A stretch of 64,000 bases of DNA from Armatimonadota bacterium. Lineage in GTDB: Bacteria; Armatimonadota; Fimbriimonadia; Fimbriimonadales; Fimbriimonadaceae. Below, in pieces: positions 24,631 to 33,240 of the stretch. The stretch is from contig JACRPN010000008.1 in NCBI GenBank assembly GCA_016223145.1, positions 236,103 to 300,102 on the forward strand. Direction: 5' to 3'. Position numbers and translations under genes: made by a program. The notes below the pieces were generated by a model. It made no database searches. It saw only the letters and a list, made by a program, of their open reading frames with translations, and had not been told where the DNA came from. Positions within the stretch are counted from its first letter, which is position 1. Every line of letters begins with the position of its first letter.

Positions 24631-25653
24631 TCAGTCCACGTACTCGAGCTCTCGGAGCATCGAGAAGCTGCTGCGCCAGTCCTCTTTGACCGAGACGTGA
24701 AGCGCCAAAAAGACGTGTCGTCCTAGTAGCTCCTCGATTTCTTTCCGCGCTTCGGTGCCCAGCTTCTTGATCATCGAGCCCTGCTTTCCGAGCAGGATCG
24801 CGCGTTGGCCGGGACGCTCAACGAGGATGGTGGCGGCGATGTGCAGCGTGGTCCCCTCGCCCGGTTCACTGCGTTCACCGGTATCTCCCCAAGGGGGCGA
24901 GGTGGCTTTGCCAGCTTCTTGTCCCTCAGTCCCCTCGTCCCTTCGTCCCTTCTCTCCCCGATGGGGCGAGGCGGCAGGCGCGCTTCCGGGCTCTTCCCAA
25001 CTGTCAATCCGTACCGCCGTCGCGTGGGGCACCTCTTGGCGCGTCGCGGCGAGAACCTTCTCCCGAATAATCTCCGAGACCAGGAACCGCGCGCTTTGAT
25101 CGGTGAACTCGTCTTCTGGAAAGAGCGGCTCAGCTTCGGGAAGGTGCGTGAGGACCATCTCGACCAGCTTGTCGAGGTTCCTAAGGCGCACCGCGTCGGT
25201 GAACATGTACTCCTCTGTCCCGAACAGCTTGCAGTAGCCTTCCACTCGCTCCACCACCAGCTCGGCAGGGAGGAGGTCCATCTTGTTCAGGCACATCAGC
25301 CGTGCGGGACCTTTGTCTGGCGCGCCCAACAGCTTCGCCAACGCGATCTCTATGTCGTCGGGCTTCTTGGAGACGTCCACCACCACAACCACGAGATCGA
25401 CGTCCGCCAGAGACCCCCTGGATTGCTCAACCATGGCCCGCTGAAGGCGGTTGTGGGGTTCGTGGAGCCCGGGGGTGTCGATAAAGCCAATCTGGTAACC
25501 CTCGCCCTGCGCGATGCCGATCACCCGGCGGCGCGTGGTCTGGGGTCTGGAACTTACGATGGACACCTTGTGGCCCACGAGCGCGTTGAGAAGCGTGCTC
25601 TTGCCCACGTTAGGCTTTCCCACCAAGGTCACAAGGCCAGATTTGAATGCCAT
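24631..25653 (-). CDS. era: GTPase Era with an inserted segment in the KH domain
   Basis: A 340-residue ribosome-assembly GTPase that binds 16S rRNA; most Era proteins are near 300 residues. G1 is GKPNVGKST, G2 Thr in QTTRRR, G3 DTPG, G4 NKMD. The KH domain ends with ILLGKQGSMIKKLGTEARKE and FLALHVSVKEDWR, all normal. Between RIDSWEE (about residue 221) and LHIAATILVER (about 270) sit about 45 extra residues, rich in Gly, Ser, Pro and charges (SPHRGEKGRRDEGTEGQEAG). The DNA there is repetitive (see the entry at 24850-24987). The insertion is in a KH loop, so the protein may still work. The gene lies 15 bp after the GH42-like gene. Confidence 0.95.
   Translation of the reverse strand: MAFKSGLVTLVGKPNVGKSTLLNALVGHKVSIVSSRPQTTRRRVIGIAQGEGYQIGFIDTPGLHEPHNRLQRAMVEQSRGSLADVDLVVVVVDVSKKPDDIEIALAKLLGAPDKGPARLMCLNKMDLLPAELVVERVEGYCKLFGTEEYMFTDAVRLRNLDKLVEMVLTHLPEAEPLFPEDEFTDQSARFLVSEIIREKVLAATRQEVPHATAVRIDSWEEPGSAPAASPHRGEKGRRDEGTEGQEAGKATSPPWGDTGERSEPGEGTTLHIAATILVERPGQRAILLGKQGSMIKKLGTEARKEIEELLGRHVFLALHVSVKEDWRSSFSMLRELEYVD
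24850..24987. repeat. repeat-derived insertion inside era
   Basis: A stretch encoding about 45 residues in the era KH domain contains two copies of the unit TCTCCCCRAKGGGGCGAGG then YGGC (24884-24906 and 24953-24975), each a CCCC/GGGG short palindrome. Between them is a run of GTCCCT/CGTCCC words (24921-24952). The same word types occur in neighbouring non-coding DNA at 24325-24630 and near 44398 and 46440. Length is a multiple of three, so the frame survives. Confidence 0.6.
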
Positions 25654-25668
25654 GCTGCTCCCGATCGG

Positions 25669-28600
25669 CTACTCCCGCTTGCGGAACAGGACGTGCATGC
25701 CAAGGTCGCCGAACGCCTCGCTCTTTTCCGGTCCAGGCTCTTGGCCACCCTTTCCACGCCGAGTCCGGCGCCTGCGCCGGCTGACCCGGGCTTCGGCTTC
25801 TGGCTCGTCCTCTGCGCCGTCGTCGCCGTCCGAGTCCACGAATTTGGGCCTCAGCAGCCACTCATCGCTCGCGTCTTCCGGAACGCCACCCTCGATGAAC
25901 TCATCGAGCTGGACGATCGGCACGTCGAGCGCCGAAAGGTCTTGTCGGACGGTGTTGTCCGTACGCGGGGGCAACTCGGAGATGGTCTCCAGACTGCTTA
26001 CGTCGCAGTTGAGCAGCGCCTCGATTTCGTGCCGCGCCCCAACGAAGAACTGGTGTGTCGCGCCGTCAAGCGCGGTGAATCGAAGGCTGGAGGAATCAAC
26101 CGCCGACCAAGAGTCTGCGAGAACGTCGTAGGCCGACCAGTTGTTGGGCAGCATGATCGTCCGCGAGCCCGCGTTTGCGGTGTGGACCGAGAGGAAAGGG
26201 GGCCTGGCGTGAACCACGTCGTCCTGATAGTTCCAGACGTGGGCCCCTGCCAGTTGGCCCAGGGCGCGGATGAGCGCGGGGGTCACCACCGGCTCGCCAA
26301 GAAAGACCGACTTCCAGTCCAGATAGGGGTCGGTCTCATCCCGGACCTCTTTGTAGACGAAGCTGGGAAGACCGGTGTGGGTGTATTCGCCGAGAACCGT
26401 TGAGCCTTCAGGAATTGCGAAGTAGCTGGGTTCCAGCTTGCCGCCACCGATGGACCCGACCCCGGCGAACGCCTCGCAGAGCGGGTGCTTTCGGTTCAGG
26501 ATGGTGGTGCCCGTGCGGCTGTGGAAAGGCTGGGGCTTGATGGCGATGCCCATGACTTCGCGAGCGCGCTCAAGAGCCTCTCGGCCGGCATCGAACAGCC
26601 CGCCGCAATAGAGCCAGAAGAGCACCTTGCCGTCCCTTTGGAGGCGTGAGCGGATCGCTGACCGATGTTCGGGGCGCATGTCCCAGGCGTTGATGAAGAT
26701 GTTGAGGCGAGTCTCCGGGAACGACTCGCGGTGGGCCAGATCGCTGAGCAGATAGAACCCCGCGCTGAGGCCGGAGCGAAGCACGGATTCGCGGACGTTC
26801 TGCACCAGCAACGCGAACGAGTTCTCATCCACGAGATAGGCAAGGGCGCGCTCGTCGATAAAGACGGCGACGTCCGGGTCTTTCAGGTTCGTGGACATGC
26901 GCCGAAGCAGCAGGTCCCGCGCTTTGGCGCCGCGCTGCCAGATTCCGGGCGTCTTCAGCCAGCCGTTGCCCCAAAGGTCCATCCAGGAGACGCCGCTGGC
27001 GTGCGCCAAAGCCGCGCCGATGCCGCGCCAGTGGACGCTCTCCAGGGCCTGGGGAGTCTTGATCTTGGGGTTGAAATCGTCGGGCTCAAAGGTCTCGGCG
27101 ATCGAGGTCTTGTAGTCCTCTTCGGAGAGGTAGAGTTTGCCGTTGAGCGGGAAGCTGTCGATCGGGGAAGGAAACGGCGCGGTGCCCTTGGGCTCGCGGT
27201 TTCGGTAGCTAGGGGGGCCCGCGATGAAGTCGATTTCGGGGGTACGGAGCAGCTTGCCGAGCGAGAGATGCCCGCTGAACGGGTGCGACCATTCGAAGGT
27301 GTAGCCGTAGTTGGTGCCGACCACCAAGTACCCTTCGCTGGCTTCCTTGACGGTGTAGGCGAGGTCGCTGATGAGGTGCGCGGTGGCGTCGCTAAGGAAG
27401 AGGTGGTAGTCCACCCACCTGCGTTCCTTGCGGCTGACGCGCATGAACTTGCCGCCCTCTTCGCCGCTGCGTTTGAATTCGGGGATCGTCAAGTTGTCGA
27501 AGGTGACATTGCCGTCAAACCACGCTGCCCGCAGCGCGACAACGTCGTTCAGGTAGCGCATTCGAGCCCAGGATCGGAACGCCTGTACGGCGGCTCGGGA
27601 GTTGTCGTATCCGACGTCGCTGGGAAGGAACCACTCGCCTCGCTCGATTTGAACGCCGAACACGTGGTTTCTGCTTTCCAGCATTCTCAGCCGGGCGACG
27701 AAGTCCGCAAGGCAAGTCTTGGCTTCGCCCCAGTACGGCTCCGAGCACACGCTTGGGTCCATGATTCGGCCCGCGCCGTCGTGGAAGACCGCGTCCGGGT
27801 ACTTCTTGTCCCAACCCCGCGGCGCGAGGAGCACCAGCCCCAGCAGAACTTGAGCTTCAGGATCCACTTCGACGGCCTTTGCCACCATATAGGCCGCGAA
27901 GCCAAGGCTCGAAGAGACGGATTGCTGGTCGATCTCGAATTCCAGCAAGATCGCATGAAGATGAATGCCCGCATCCGACGCAAGGCGAATCTCCTGGAGC
28001 ACCGTTTCGGCGCGGCGCTCGTCCGGCGCGCTCCCAAAGAAGCTGATCGGCGGATACACGCGCCCTGCTCGAACGAACGCAGGCGTTCCGTTGAGCATCG
28101 CTACCTGCGGCGCATCTTCGGGTGTTGGGATGATCGGCTTGTGAACGACCGGGGGAAGCGGCGGGATGAGCTCGACGGCCGGCTCGGGTTCGGGTTCCCT
28201 GGCGGGCCTGGCGCGTCTGGACTTCCTTGAGGACTCCGTCTCGAGGGCGTCCGCTGCGGTGATGGGAGCTTCCTCTTCGTCTCGGCCGCGGCCACGGCGT
28301 CTCGATCGGCGGGGCGCCAGGTCGGGCTCGTCCGCGGAAGCCGCATCCTCAAGTTGGCTGGGCTTTGCAGGCTTCAGGGGCTTCGAGGGGGACCGGAATT
28401 CGGCGACCGGCATGTCAGACTCTTTCACCGAAGTCACAAACGGCTCCCAGGACTTGGCCGGGGCATCTTCGGTCGAATCCGCGTACTGCCGCGAGCCTCT
28501 GCCCCTATCTGGGCCTCGGCGCTTGCCTCGGTTTCCTTCCTCGGGGGCTGTTGCGGGTGCAGGGGCCACTTCCGTTCGCGCGTCGCCTCGGCTCCGGAAG

Positions 28601-28815
28601 GTGGCTTTCGGGCGATCCTCGGCCTCTGCCGGCGTTAGGACGTTGGCAGGCTTCGACTCCTTGGGGATGCGGCCGCGCCTGGGGGGCTTTTCGGCTTGGG
28701 GCGGCTCTGCTGCCGGGGAATCCTGCTTCTTTCGGAACCGGGCTTTGGGGGCTGTGGCTACGGTGGGTTCGACGATGGGTTCAACTTCTGCGGGTGGGCT
28801 TTTTCTTCTTGCCAT
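25669..28815 (-). CDS. GH42-like protein with Arg-rich disordered tails
   Basis: A 1048-residue protein, start ATG 28815 (MARRKSPPAEVEP). The first ~240 residues are disordered and strongly basic, with RGR-type stretches (GKRRGPDRGRGSR, RRSRRRGRGRDEEE). Residues ~250-620 look like a GH42-type (beta-alpha)8 barrel (AYMVAKAVEVDPEAQVLLGL, HVFGVQIERGEWF, then RAAVQAFRSWARMRYLNDVV). The usual GH42 acid/base motif NE after GxQI is IERGEW here, so it is degenerate. A glutamine-amidotransferase-like fold follows (MRPEHRSAIRSRLQRDGKV, WLYCGGLFD), as in beta-galactosidases. The C-terminus is again basic (SRRRRRTRRGKGG). There is no signal peptide; it is likely cytoplasmic. It is in one operon with era. 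Function unknown, possibly nucleic-acid linked. Confidence 0.7.
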   Translation of the reverse strand: MARRKSPPAEVEPIVEPTVATAPKARFRKKQDSPAAEPPQAEKPPRRGRIPKESKPANVLTPAEAEDRPKATFRSRGDARTEVAPAPATAPEEGNRGKRRGPDRGRGSRQYADSTEDAPAKSWEPFVTSVKESDMPVAEFRSPSKPLKPAKPSQLEDAASADEPDLAPRRSRRRGRGRDEEEAPITAADALETESSRKSRRARPAREPEPEPAVELIPPLPPVVHKPIIPTPEDAPQVAMLNGTPAFVRAGRVYPPISFFGSAPDERRAETVLQEIRLASDAGIHLHAILLEFEIDQQSVSSSLGFAAYMVAKAVEVDPEAQVLLGLVLLAPRGWDKKYPDAVFHDGAGRIMDPSVCSEPYWGEAKTCLADFVARLRMLESRNHVFGVQIERGEWFLPSDVGYDNSRAAVQAFRSWARMRYLNDVVALRAAWFDGNVTFDNLTIPEFKRSGEEGGKFMRVSRKERRWVDYHLFLSDATAHLISDLAYTVKEASEGYLVVGTNYGYTFEWSHPFSGHLSLGKLLRTPEIDFIAGPPSYRNREPKGTAPFPSPIDSFPLNGKLYLSEEDYKTSIAETFEPDDFNPKIKTPQALESVHWRGIGAALAHASGVSWMDLWGNGWLKTPGIWQRGAKARDLLLRRMSTNLKDPDVAVFIDERALAYLVDENSFALLVQNVRESVLRSGLSAGFYLLSDLAHRESFPETRLNIFINAWDMRPEHRSAIRSRLQRDGKVLFWLYCGGLFDAGREALERAREVMGIAIKPQPFHSRTGTTILNRKHPLCEAFAGVGSIGGGKLEPSYFAIPEGSTVLGEYTHTGLPSFVYKEVRDETDPYLDWKSVFLGEPVVTPALIRALGQLAGAHVWNYQDDVVHARPPFLSVHTANAGSRTIMLPNNWSAYDVLADSWSAVDSSSLRFTALDGATHQFFVGARHEIEALLNCDVSSLETISELPPRTDNTVRQDLSALDVPIVQLDEFIEGGVPEDASDEWLLRPKFVDSDGDDGAEDEPEAEARVSRRRRRTRRGKGGQEPGPEKSEAFGDLGMHVLFRKRE

Positions 28816-29155
28816 TTTTTGCCGTTCTCGACTCGCCTCAGCGCTAGCTTTCGGGGCAGACGGCCGTCTCGGACACACTCGGCCTGGCCCACCGTCTCAG
28901 ATAGCGCGGTGCGGGCGCGATAGATTATTAATTCGTGGGTCCTCGGCGCAGCGAACCTGGAGGCTTGCTCTCCTCAGGATCGCCTCGCGCGAAGAAACTT
29001 GGGTCAGAGTATGGCAGATTTGCCGTCACCCAAGAGCTTTTTGACTTGGGAACGCGATCTGGCGCGTCGCCCAGATGGGTTCAAAACCCCGCTAAAGGAC
29101 CAGGCCCCCTCTGCCGACGATAGGAATAGCCCACCTAATTGGAGGCCAAACACCT
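28816..29155. other. divergent intergenic region of the GH42-like/era and hook operons
   Basis: 340 bp between two divergent transcripts. It holds the sigma-28-like element described at 29093-29120 on the plus side. An AT-rich patch (GATTATTAATTCG at about 28922-28935) may be the promoter for the minus-strand operon. I see no further gene; a short plus-strand frame from 28999 reads through the FliK start and is not supported. Confidence 0.45.
29093..29120 (+). promoter_or_regulatory. sigma-28-like (FliA) promoter of the hook operon
   Basis: TAAAGGAC ... GCCGACGA, with 16 bp between TAAA and GCCG, matches the flagellar sigma-28 consensus TAAA-N15-GCCGATAA except for one extra base of spacing and two mismatches. 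It lies 36 bp upstream of the fliK start and in the correct orientation. Confidence 0.45.
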
Positions 29156-30694
29156 ATGAGCATGCTTGCAATCATCCAGCCTGCAAGCGCGCCGAACCCA
29201 GGTTCGGTGTGGCCAGGCATCATGGGGCAAGCGGACAAATCGGAGTTCCAGGTTAAGGACCACGCGCCACCTGGCCCCGAGCCGCCCCCGCCGAACCACT
29301 TGGCGAAGGGGGAAGAGGCATCGAGCGACAAGCTGAACGCAAGCTCGAAAAAGCCGGACTCTCTCCCTGAAGCCGAAACCGCTGCGAGACGAGTGGAGGG
29401 TCATACCGACCCCAACGGTCTCGTGGCGCCGCCCACACATGGGGAAGGCGAGAGCCAGGCGCAGGAGCCCGGTTCGGTTGCCTCCTCGCAAGCTGCGGCA
29501 TTTGCCGCGGCACTCCTCCTTCCCAATCCCGCGGGTCTGTTCAGCGTCGAGCCGCAGATGGCCGTGCCGAGCAGTTCGGCGTCAGAAACGATTGCGGTTG
29601 CTGCAGATCCCCTCATCGGGGTCGCCTTGGCAGGTGCTGCACCGGCCGAAGCGCCAACAGAATTGTCCGCCACGCAATCTCAGGTGGAATTCGCGCCAGA
29701 CCTCTCGGATCTTGGGCCCTCGGCCGAGGAGCACAACTCAACGCCTGAAGGTGTTGCGGTGCGGACTCCCGAGAACGCGCTCGGCCCTTCTCAAACCGCT
29801 GGACTTGATTCCGCTCCGTTGGATAAGGCCTCTGCTGAAGCCGGAGAAGGGAAGGCCAGCCTTGCCGACGACGCAGTGCTTCAAAAGCTGAGGCCCGTTC
29901 ACGTTAGCTCTGATTCCCTTGGCCCGAGCCAGAGTCGCGCAAACGCCGCCGAGAACACCGCCGAGTCTGGGGAGTCCCTGGCGGCTTCCCCCGCAGTGGA
30001 CCCCTCGGCGAGCGCGGAATCGGCCGGCCAAGGGCTCGGAGAAGAAAGCTCGAACGGCGCTGGCTCCGAAGGCTCATCGGCTGGTTGGGCCGACGCAAGC
30101 CCCTCGGAAGCCAAGCCTGAGGACCTGGCCCAAGCCAAGCTCGGCGCTCCCGACAAGGGCGCCGCGCTAGCCCCTGAAGCTGCAGTCATCGCGCCGGCAG
30201 GCCCCCAGGCCACCGATGCGACGCCGCGGACCGATGAGGCCGCGCTAAGGCCTGCCGAGGCCAGCCGGGCCCTGCACCAAGTCGCGGATCGCATCGAGAT
30301 GCTCGCGGCGATCAGGCCGAAAGACGGCGTCACGGTGCGTCTCGACCCGGAACACCTTGGGACCATCACGATCAAGGTGCTTGGTTCGGCCAAGGAAGTG
30401 ACGGCGGAGCTGACTGCGTCGAACGACTCCGTTCGGGCTGCTCTGCGTGAGCATTCCGGCGAACTCACCCAAGCCTTGAGCGCGCGAGGCGTACAGCTTC
30501 AGAGCGTTCAAGTTGGTTCCGAAACCGCAGCAGCGCTCGGCGGACGCCATCAGGGGGCGTCACAGGGCTTCGATCAAGCGCAGACCGCGCGATTCCACCA
30601 CGGCTTTCGAAGGGAAGCCACGGCCGACGGGTTCACCCTGGAGCAGGCGCGCGGGTATGCGCGGCGGGCGACGGGTGTGGACGTGTGGGTGTGA
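29156..30694 (+). CDS. fliK: flagellar hook-length control protein FliK-like
   Basis: A 512-residue protein. The first ~390 residues are Ala/Ser/Glu-rich, low-complexity and disordered, as is usual for FliK, and act as a ruler during hook growth. The C-terminal ~100 residues are the conserved domain: DGVTVRLDPEHLGTITIKV, ELTASNDSVRAALREHSGEL, then LSARGVQLQSVQV, matching Flg_hook domain strands and helix. ATG 29156 follows GGAGG by 10 bp; ATG 29162 is also possible. It is first in an operon with flgD, the TIGR02530-type gene and flgE. Confidence 0.9.
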   Translation: MSMLAIIQPASAPNPGSVWPGIMGQADKSEFQVKDHAPPGPEPPPPNHLAKGEEASSDKLNASSKKPDSLPEAETAARRVEGHTDPNGLVAPPTHGEGESQAQEPGSVASSQAAAFAAALLLPNPAGLFSVEPQMAVPSSSASETIAVAADPLIGVALAGAAPAEAPTELSATQSQVEFAPDLSDLGPSAEEHNSTPEGVAVRTPENALGPSQTAGLDSAPLDKASAEAGEGKASLADDAVLQKLRPVHVSSDSLGPSQSRANAAENTAESGESLAASPAVDPSASAESAGQGLGEESSNGAGSEGSSAGWADASPSEAKPEDLAQAKLGAPDKGAALAPEAAVIAPAGPQATDATPRTDEAALRPAEASRALHQVADRIEMLAAIRPKDGVTVRLDPEHLGTITIKVLGSAKEVTAELTASNDSVRAALREHSGELTQALSARGVQLQSVQVGSETAAALGGRHQGASQGFDQAQTARFHHGFRREATADGFTLEQARGYARRATGVDVWV

Positions 30695-30706
30695 GGGGAA
30701 AAACAC

Positions 30707-31132
30707 ATGAACCCAATTACCAGCATCAACAACAAGGCGCTCTCGGCCTCGTCGGGCAAAGGGAGCGCAGAGATGGACATGCAGACGTTTATTCAGCTGC
30801 TGACAGTCCAGCTCGCGAACCAGAACCCGATGGAGCCGATGAACGACCGCGACTTCTTCGCACAAATGGCCCAGCTTGGAACGGTTCAAGGCATGGGCAA
30901 GCTTCAGAGCGCCATGCAGGTCCAGCAGGCCTCCAGCCTCTTGGGCAAGACGGTCACCGCCGTCAGGCCCATGACTGAGGGCACGACGGGCACCAATGAC
31001 CTGGTGACCGGTTTGGCTGTCGGTCTCAACGTGAAGAGCGGCGAGAACTGGCTGGTCCTCCAGGAAGCCAATGGCGGCCAAGTCGAGGTTCGCCTCGATG
31101 CCATCCAGCAGGTGGCGCTGAACCAGGGATAA
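30707..31132 (+). CDS. flgD: flagellar hook capping protein FlgD, short
   Basis: A 141-residue protein with the FlgD N-terminal block: MDMQTFIQLLTVQLANQNPM then EPMNDRDFFAQMAQLGTVQG, i.e. FLxLLxxQLxxQxPxxPxD. FlgD caps the growing hook and lets FlgE polymerise. Most FlgD proteins are over 200 residues, with a Tudor/Ig-like C-terminus; here only a shortened middle region (VGLNVKSGENWLVLQEANGG) is left. It is 12 bp from fliK and followed 3 bp later by the next gene. No frameshift is visible, so the short form may be genuine. Confidence 0.9.
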   Translation: MNPITSINNKALSASSGKGSAEMDMQTFIQLLTVQLANQNPMEPMNDRDFFAQMAQLGTVQGMGKLQSAMQVQQASSLLGKTVTAVRPMTEGTTGTNDLVTGLAVGLNVKSGENWLVLQEANGGQVEVRLDAIQQVALNQG

Positions 31133-31135
31133 GCC

Positions 31136-31501
31136 ATGGAAAACCGTATCCAAAACTCACGCATCGCCGAGCTGATCCAGAACCGGCCCGTCGGGCTGCC
31201 CGGACAGGCGGCGATCCAGCCGAACGAGTTCCAGTCGGTCCTTCAGGACCGCCTGAAGATCAGCGGCCATGCCCAGACGCGGCTGCAAAGCCGGAACATC
31301 GAGCTCGACAAGGCTCAATGGGACCGCGTGATGCAGGGCGTCGAAAAGGCGGCCACCAAGGGGGCGAAGGAGTCGCTTGTCATGGTGGACGACGTGGCGC
31401 TCATCGTGAGCGTGAAGAACCGAACGCTGATCACGGCGGTCGAGCAAGGCGCGCTCAAGGAGAACGTGTTCACCAACATCGACAGCGCGGTGATTGTCTA
31501 A
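31136..31501 (+). CDS. flagellar operon protein, TIGR02530 type
   Basis: A 121-residue protein of the small family found next to flgD/flgE in Firmicutes and relatives (TIGR02530). The fingerprint ISGHAQTRLQSRNIELDKAQ, then VEKAATKGAKESLVMVDDVA, is visible, with a C-terminal IVSVKNRTLITAVEQG strand pair. It has not been assigned a biochemical role; its position suggests hook assembly. It starts 3 bp after flgD and is followed by the 42-bp minisatellite. Confidence 0.85.
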   Translation: MENRIQNSRIAELIQNRPVGLPGQAAIQPNEFQSVLQDRLKISGHAQTRLQSRNIELDKAQWDRVMQGVEKAATKGAKESLVMVDDVALIVSVKNRTLITAVEQGALKENVFTNIDSAVIV

Positions 31502-31556
31502 GATGAGCGCTTTCACGTGGTCGGGAAACGGTGTGCGGTGCACGCTGGGTGTCTCG

Positions 31557-31750
31557 CGGTGTTCCGCGAGTGACTCAGCGCCCACGCTGAACGACTCACG
31601 GTGTTCCGCGAACGACTCAGCGCCCCCGCTGAACGACTCACGGTGTTCCGCGAACGACTCAGCGCCCACGCTGAACGACTCACGGTGTTCCGCGAGTGAC
31701 TCAGCGCCCACGCTGAATGACCCAGCGCCCCCGCTGACTGACTCAGCCCT
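31557..31750. repeat. 42-bp minisatellite in the hook operon
   Basis: Four copies of a 42-bp unit begin at 31557, 31599, 31641 and 31683, and a shortened fifth follows. Each begins CGGTGTTCCGCGARTGACTC and contains the palindrome TCAGCG-CCCM-CGCTGA. Differences between copies are few (AGTGA/AACGA and CCCAC/CCCCC). Because 42 is a multiple of three, the region is open in several frames on both strands, so openness is not evidence of coding. The array separates the TIGR02530-type gene from flgE. Confidence 0.8.
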
Positions 31751-31951
31751 CGGGCAGGATGACTTGGCGCTCGGGCGGAAGGAGTCCCAACAACTTGTCG
31801 GCCGAGTCGGATCGGCCCAGACCCGCTTGCCTCAGCAAGCGAGCATCCCAAGCGGACGGACGGGATCGGGGTTCCTCCTCGAGCGTCCAGCCCAGAGCCA
31901 GAAGGCGCTCTGAGCACCGCTGCAATAAGACAAACGGAGGAATCTCAACTC

Positions 31952-33232
31952 ATGCTACAAGCACTATTGGCCGGCGTGGCCAGCATCAAAGCGCAGCAGA
32001 CGCGCATGAACGTCATCGGCGACAACCTCGCCAACGTCAACACGACCGCCCACAAGCGGTCCAGGGTCTCCTTCCAGAACATGCTCGCGCAGACGGTGCG
32101 TGGCGCTTCTCGCCCGAGCGCGTCGCAAGGCGGCCTGAACCCCATTCAGTACGGTCTTGGCGTCCTGGTGTCGGGAACAGATATCAACAACGAGCAGGGG
32201 TCGCTCAGCGCAACGAACCGCCCCACCGACATGGCGATCCAGGGAAACGGGTTCTTTGCGCTTAGCAGCGGAACAGGCACCTCCTATACGCGTGATGGGA
32301 CTTTTGACCTGGACTCCCAGGGCGACCTGGTCCATCGGCCGACGGGCCAGCGGCTTCTTGGCTGGACGGCTAATAGCCTGGGCCAAGTGGACACGTCGGT
32401 CGCGATCTCCGGCTCCAACAGCCTCAGGATCCCGATTGGGCAACTCAGTGCGGTGCAGGTGACGTCGGATATGGAATTCGCCGGCAACCTCAATGCTGAT
32501 GCCACTGCATCCGAGGAGTGGACGACGGTCACGCGCGTCTATGATGCCTTGGGTGGCCAGCACGACCTGCAATATCGCTTCTACAACCACACCCTTAACC
32601 CTGCGACCCCACCCGCTCCTCCGGGCGCGGTTTCAAGCTGGGATTGGGACGCCACAGTCGTGGGGGACACGACGGTTATCGGCTCCTCTTCCACGAGTGG
32701 TGAGCCGCTCTACTTCGATACGAATGGAATCCTGATCAACAGCACGGCGACCCACTCGGTCACGGTGCCTGCTGGGGCAGCCCCGGCGTTTAGTATCGAG
32801 ATGGACTTCGCTGGGCTCTCCCAGCTCAGCACCGAAACGCAGGTTCAGATGAGCCGCCAGAACGGTTTCCCGCCGGGTTCGTTGCAGGGCTTCAGCATCG
32901 GCGCCGATGGCGTGGTGACAGGGCTCTTTACGAACGGTCTGACGCGAACTCTCGGCCAACTGGCCCTTGCCGTTTTCTCAAATCCGAGCGGTCTGGAACG
33001 AATCGGCTCGAACGCCTGGCGAGCGACAGACAACTCTGGCCTGCCGATCGTTGGCGCCCCGAGCTCGGGTGGCCGAGGCTCGATCAGTTCGGGATTCCTC
33101 GAGCAGTCGAATGTGGACATCGGAACGGAGTTCACGGATCTGATCGTGACCCAGCGTGGCTTTCAGGCCAACACAAAGGTCGTCACGACGGTCGATGAGA
33201 TGCTTCAAGACCTACTGAACATGAAGCGGTAG
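31952..33232 (+). CDS. flgE: flagellar hook protein FlgE
   Basis: A 426-residue hook-basal-body protein. The N-terminal rod-like segment MLQALLAGVASIKAQQTRMN then VIGDNLANVNTTAHKRSRVS is the FlgE/FlgG family motif. It is followed by GSLSATNRPTDMAIQGNGFF and the domain YTRDGTFDLDSQGDLVHRPT. The end, FTDLIVTQRGFQANTKVVTT then VDEMLQDLLNMKR, is the D0 C-terminal helix. ATG 31952 has GGAGG 11 bp upstream. It is last in the operon and is followed by a strong hairpin. Confidence 0.95.
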   Translation: MLQALLAGVASIKAQQTRMNVIGDNLANVNTTAHKRSRVSFQNMLAQTVRGASRPSASQGGLNPIQYGLGVLVSGTDINNEQGSLSATNRPTDMAIQGNGFFALSSGTGTSYTRDGTFDLDSQGDLVHRPTGQRLLGWTANSLGQVDTSVAISGSNSLRIPIGQLSAVQVTSDMEFAGNLNADATASEEWTTVTRVYDALGGQHDLQYRFYNHTLNPATPPAPPGAVSSWDWDATVVGDTTVIGSSSTSGEPLYFDTNGILINSTATHSVTVPAGAAPAFSIEMDFAGLSQLSTETQVQMSRQNGFPPGSLQGFSIGADGVVTGLFTNGLTRTLGQLALAVFSNPSGLERIGSNAWRATDNSGLPIVGAPSSGGRGSISSGFLEQSNVDIGTEFTDLIVTQRGFQANTKVVTTVDEMLQDLLNMKR

Positions 33233-33240
33233 GCTTGATC

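Noticed and set aside
24805-26403. 532-residue plus-strand frame opposite era
   Set aside because: Complementary to era and the GH42-like gene, no motifs.
26665-28230. 521-residue plus-strand frame opposite the GH42-like gene
   Set aside because: The minus-strand frame is longer, has recognisable domains and shares an operon with era; this one is a shadow.
31557-31750. Possible CRISPR array
   Set aside because: The units are contiguous with no unique spacers, and there are no cas genes.
31503-31913. Open frame across the 42-bp minisatellite
   Set aside because: The unit length is divisible by three, so any frame without a stop in one unit is open throughout; both strands are open, and there is no RBS or domain.
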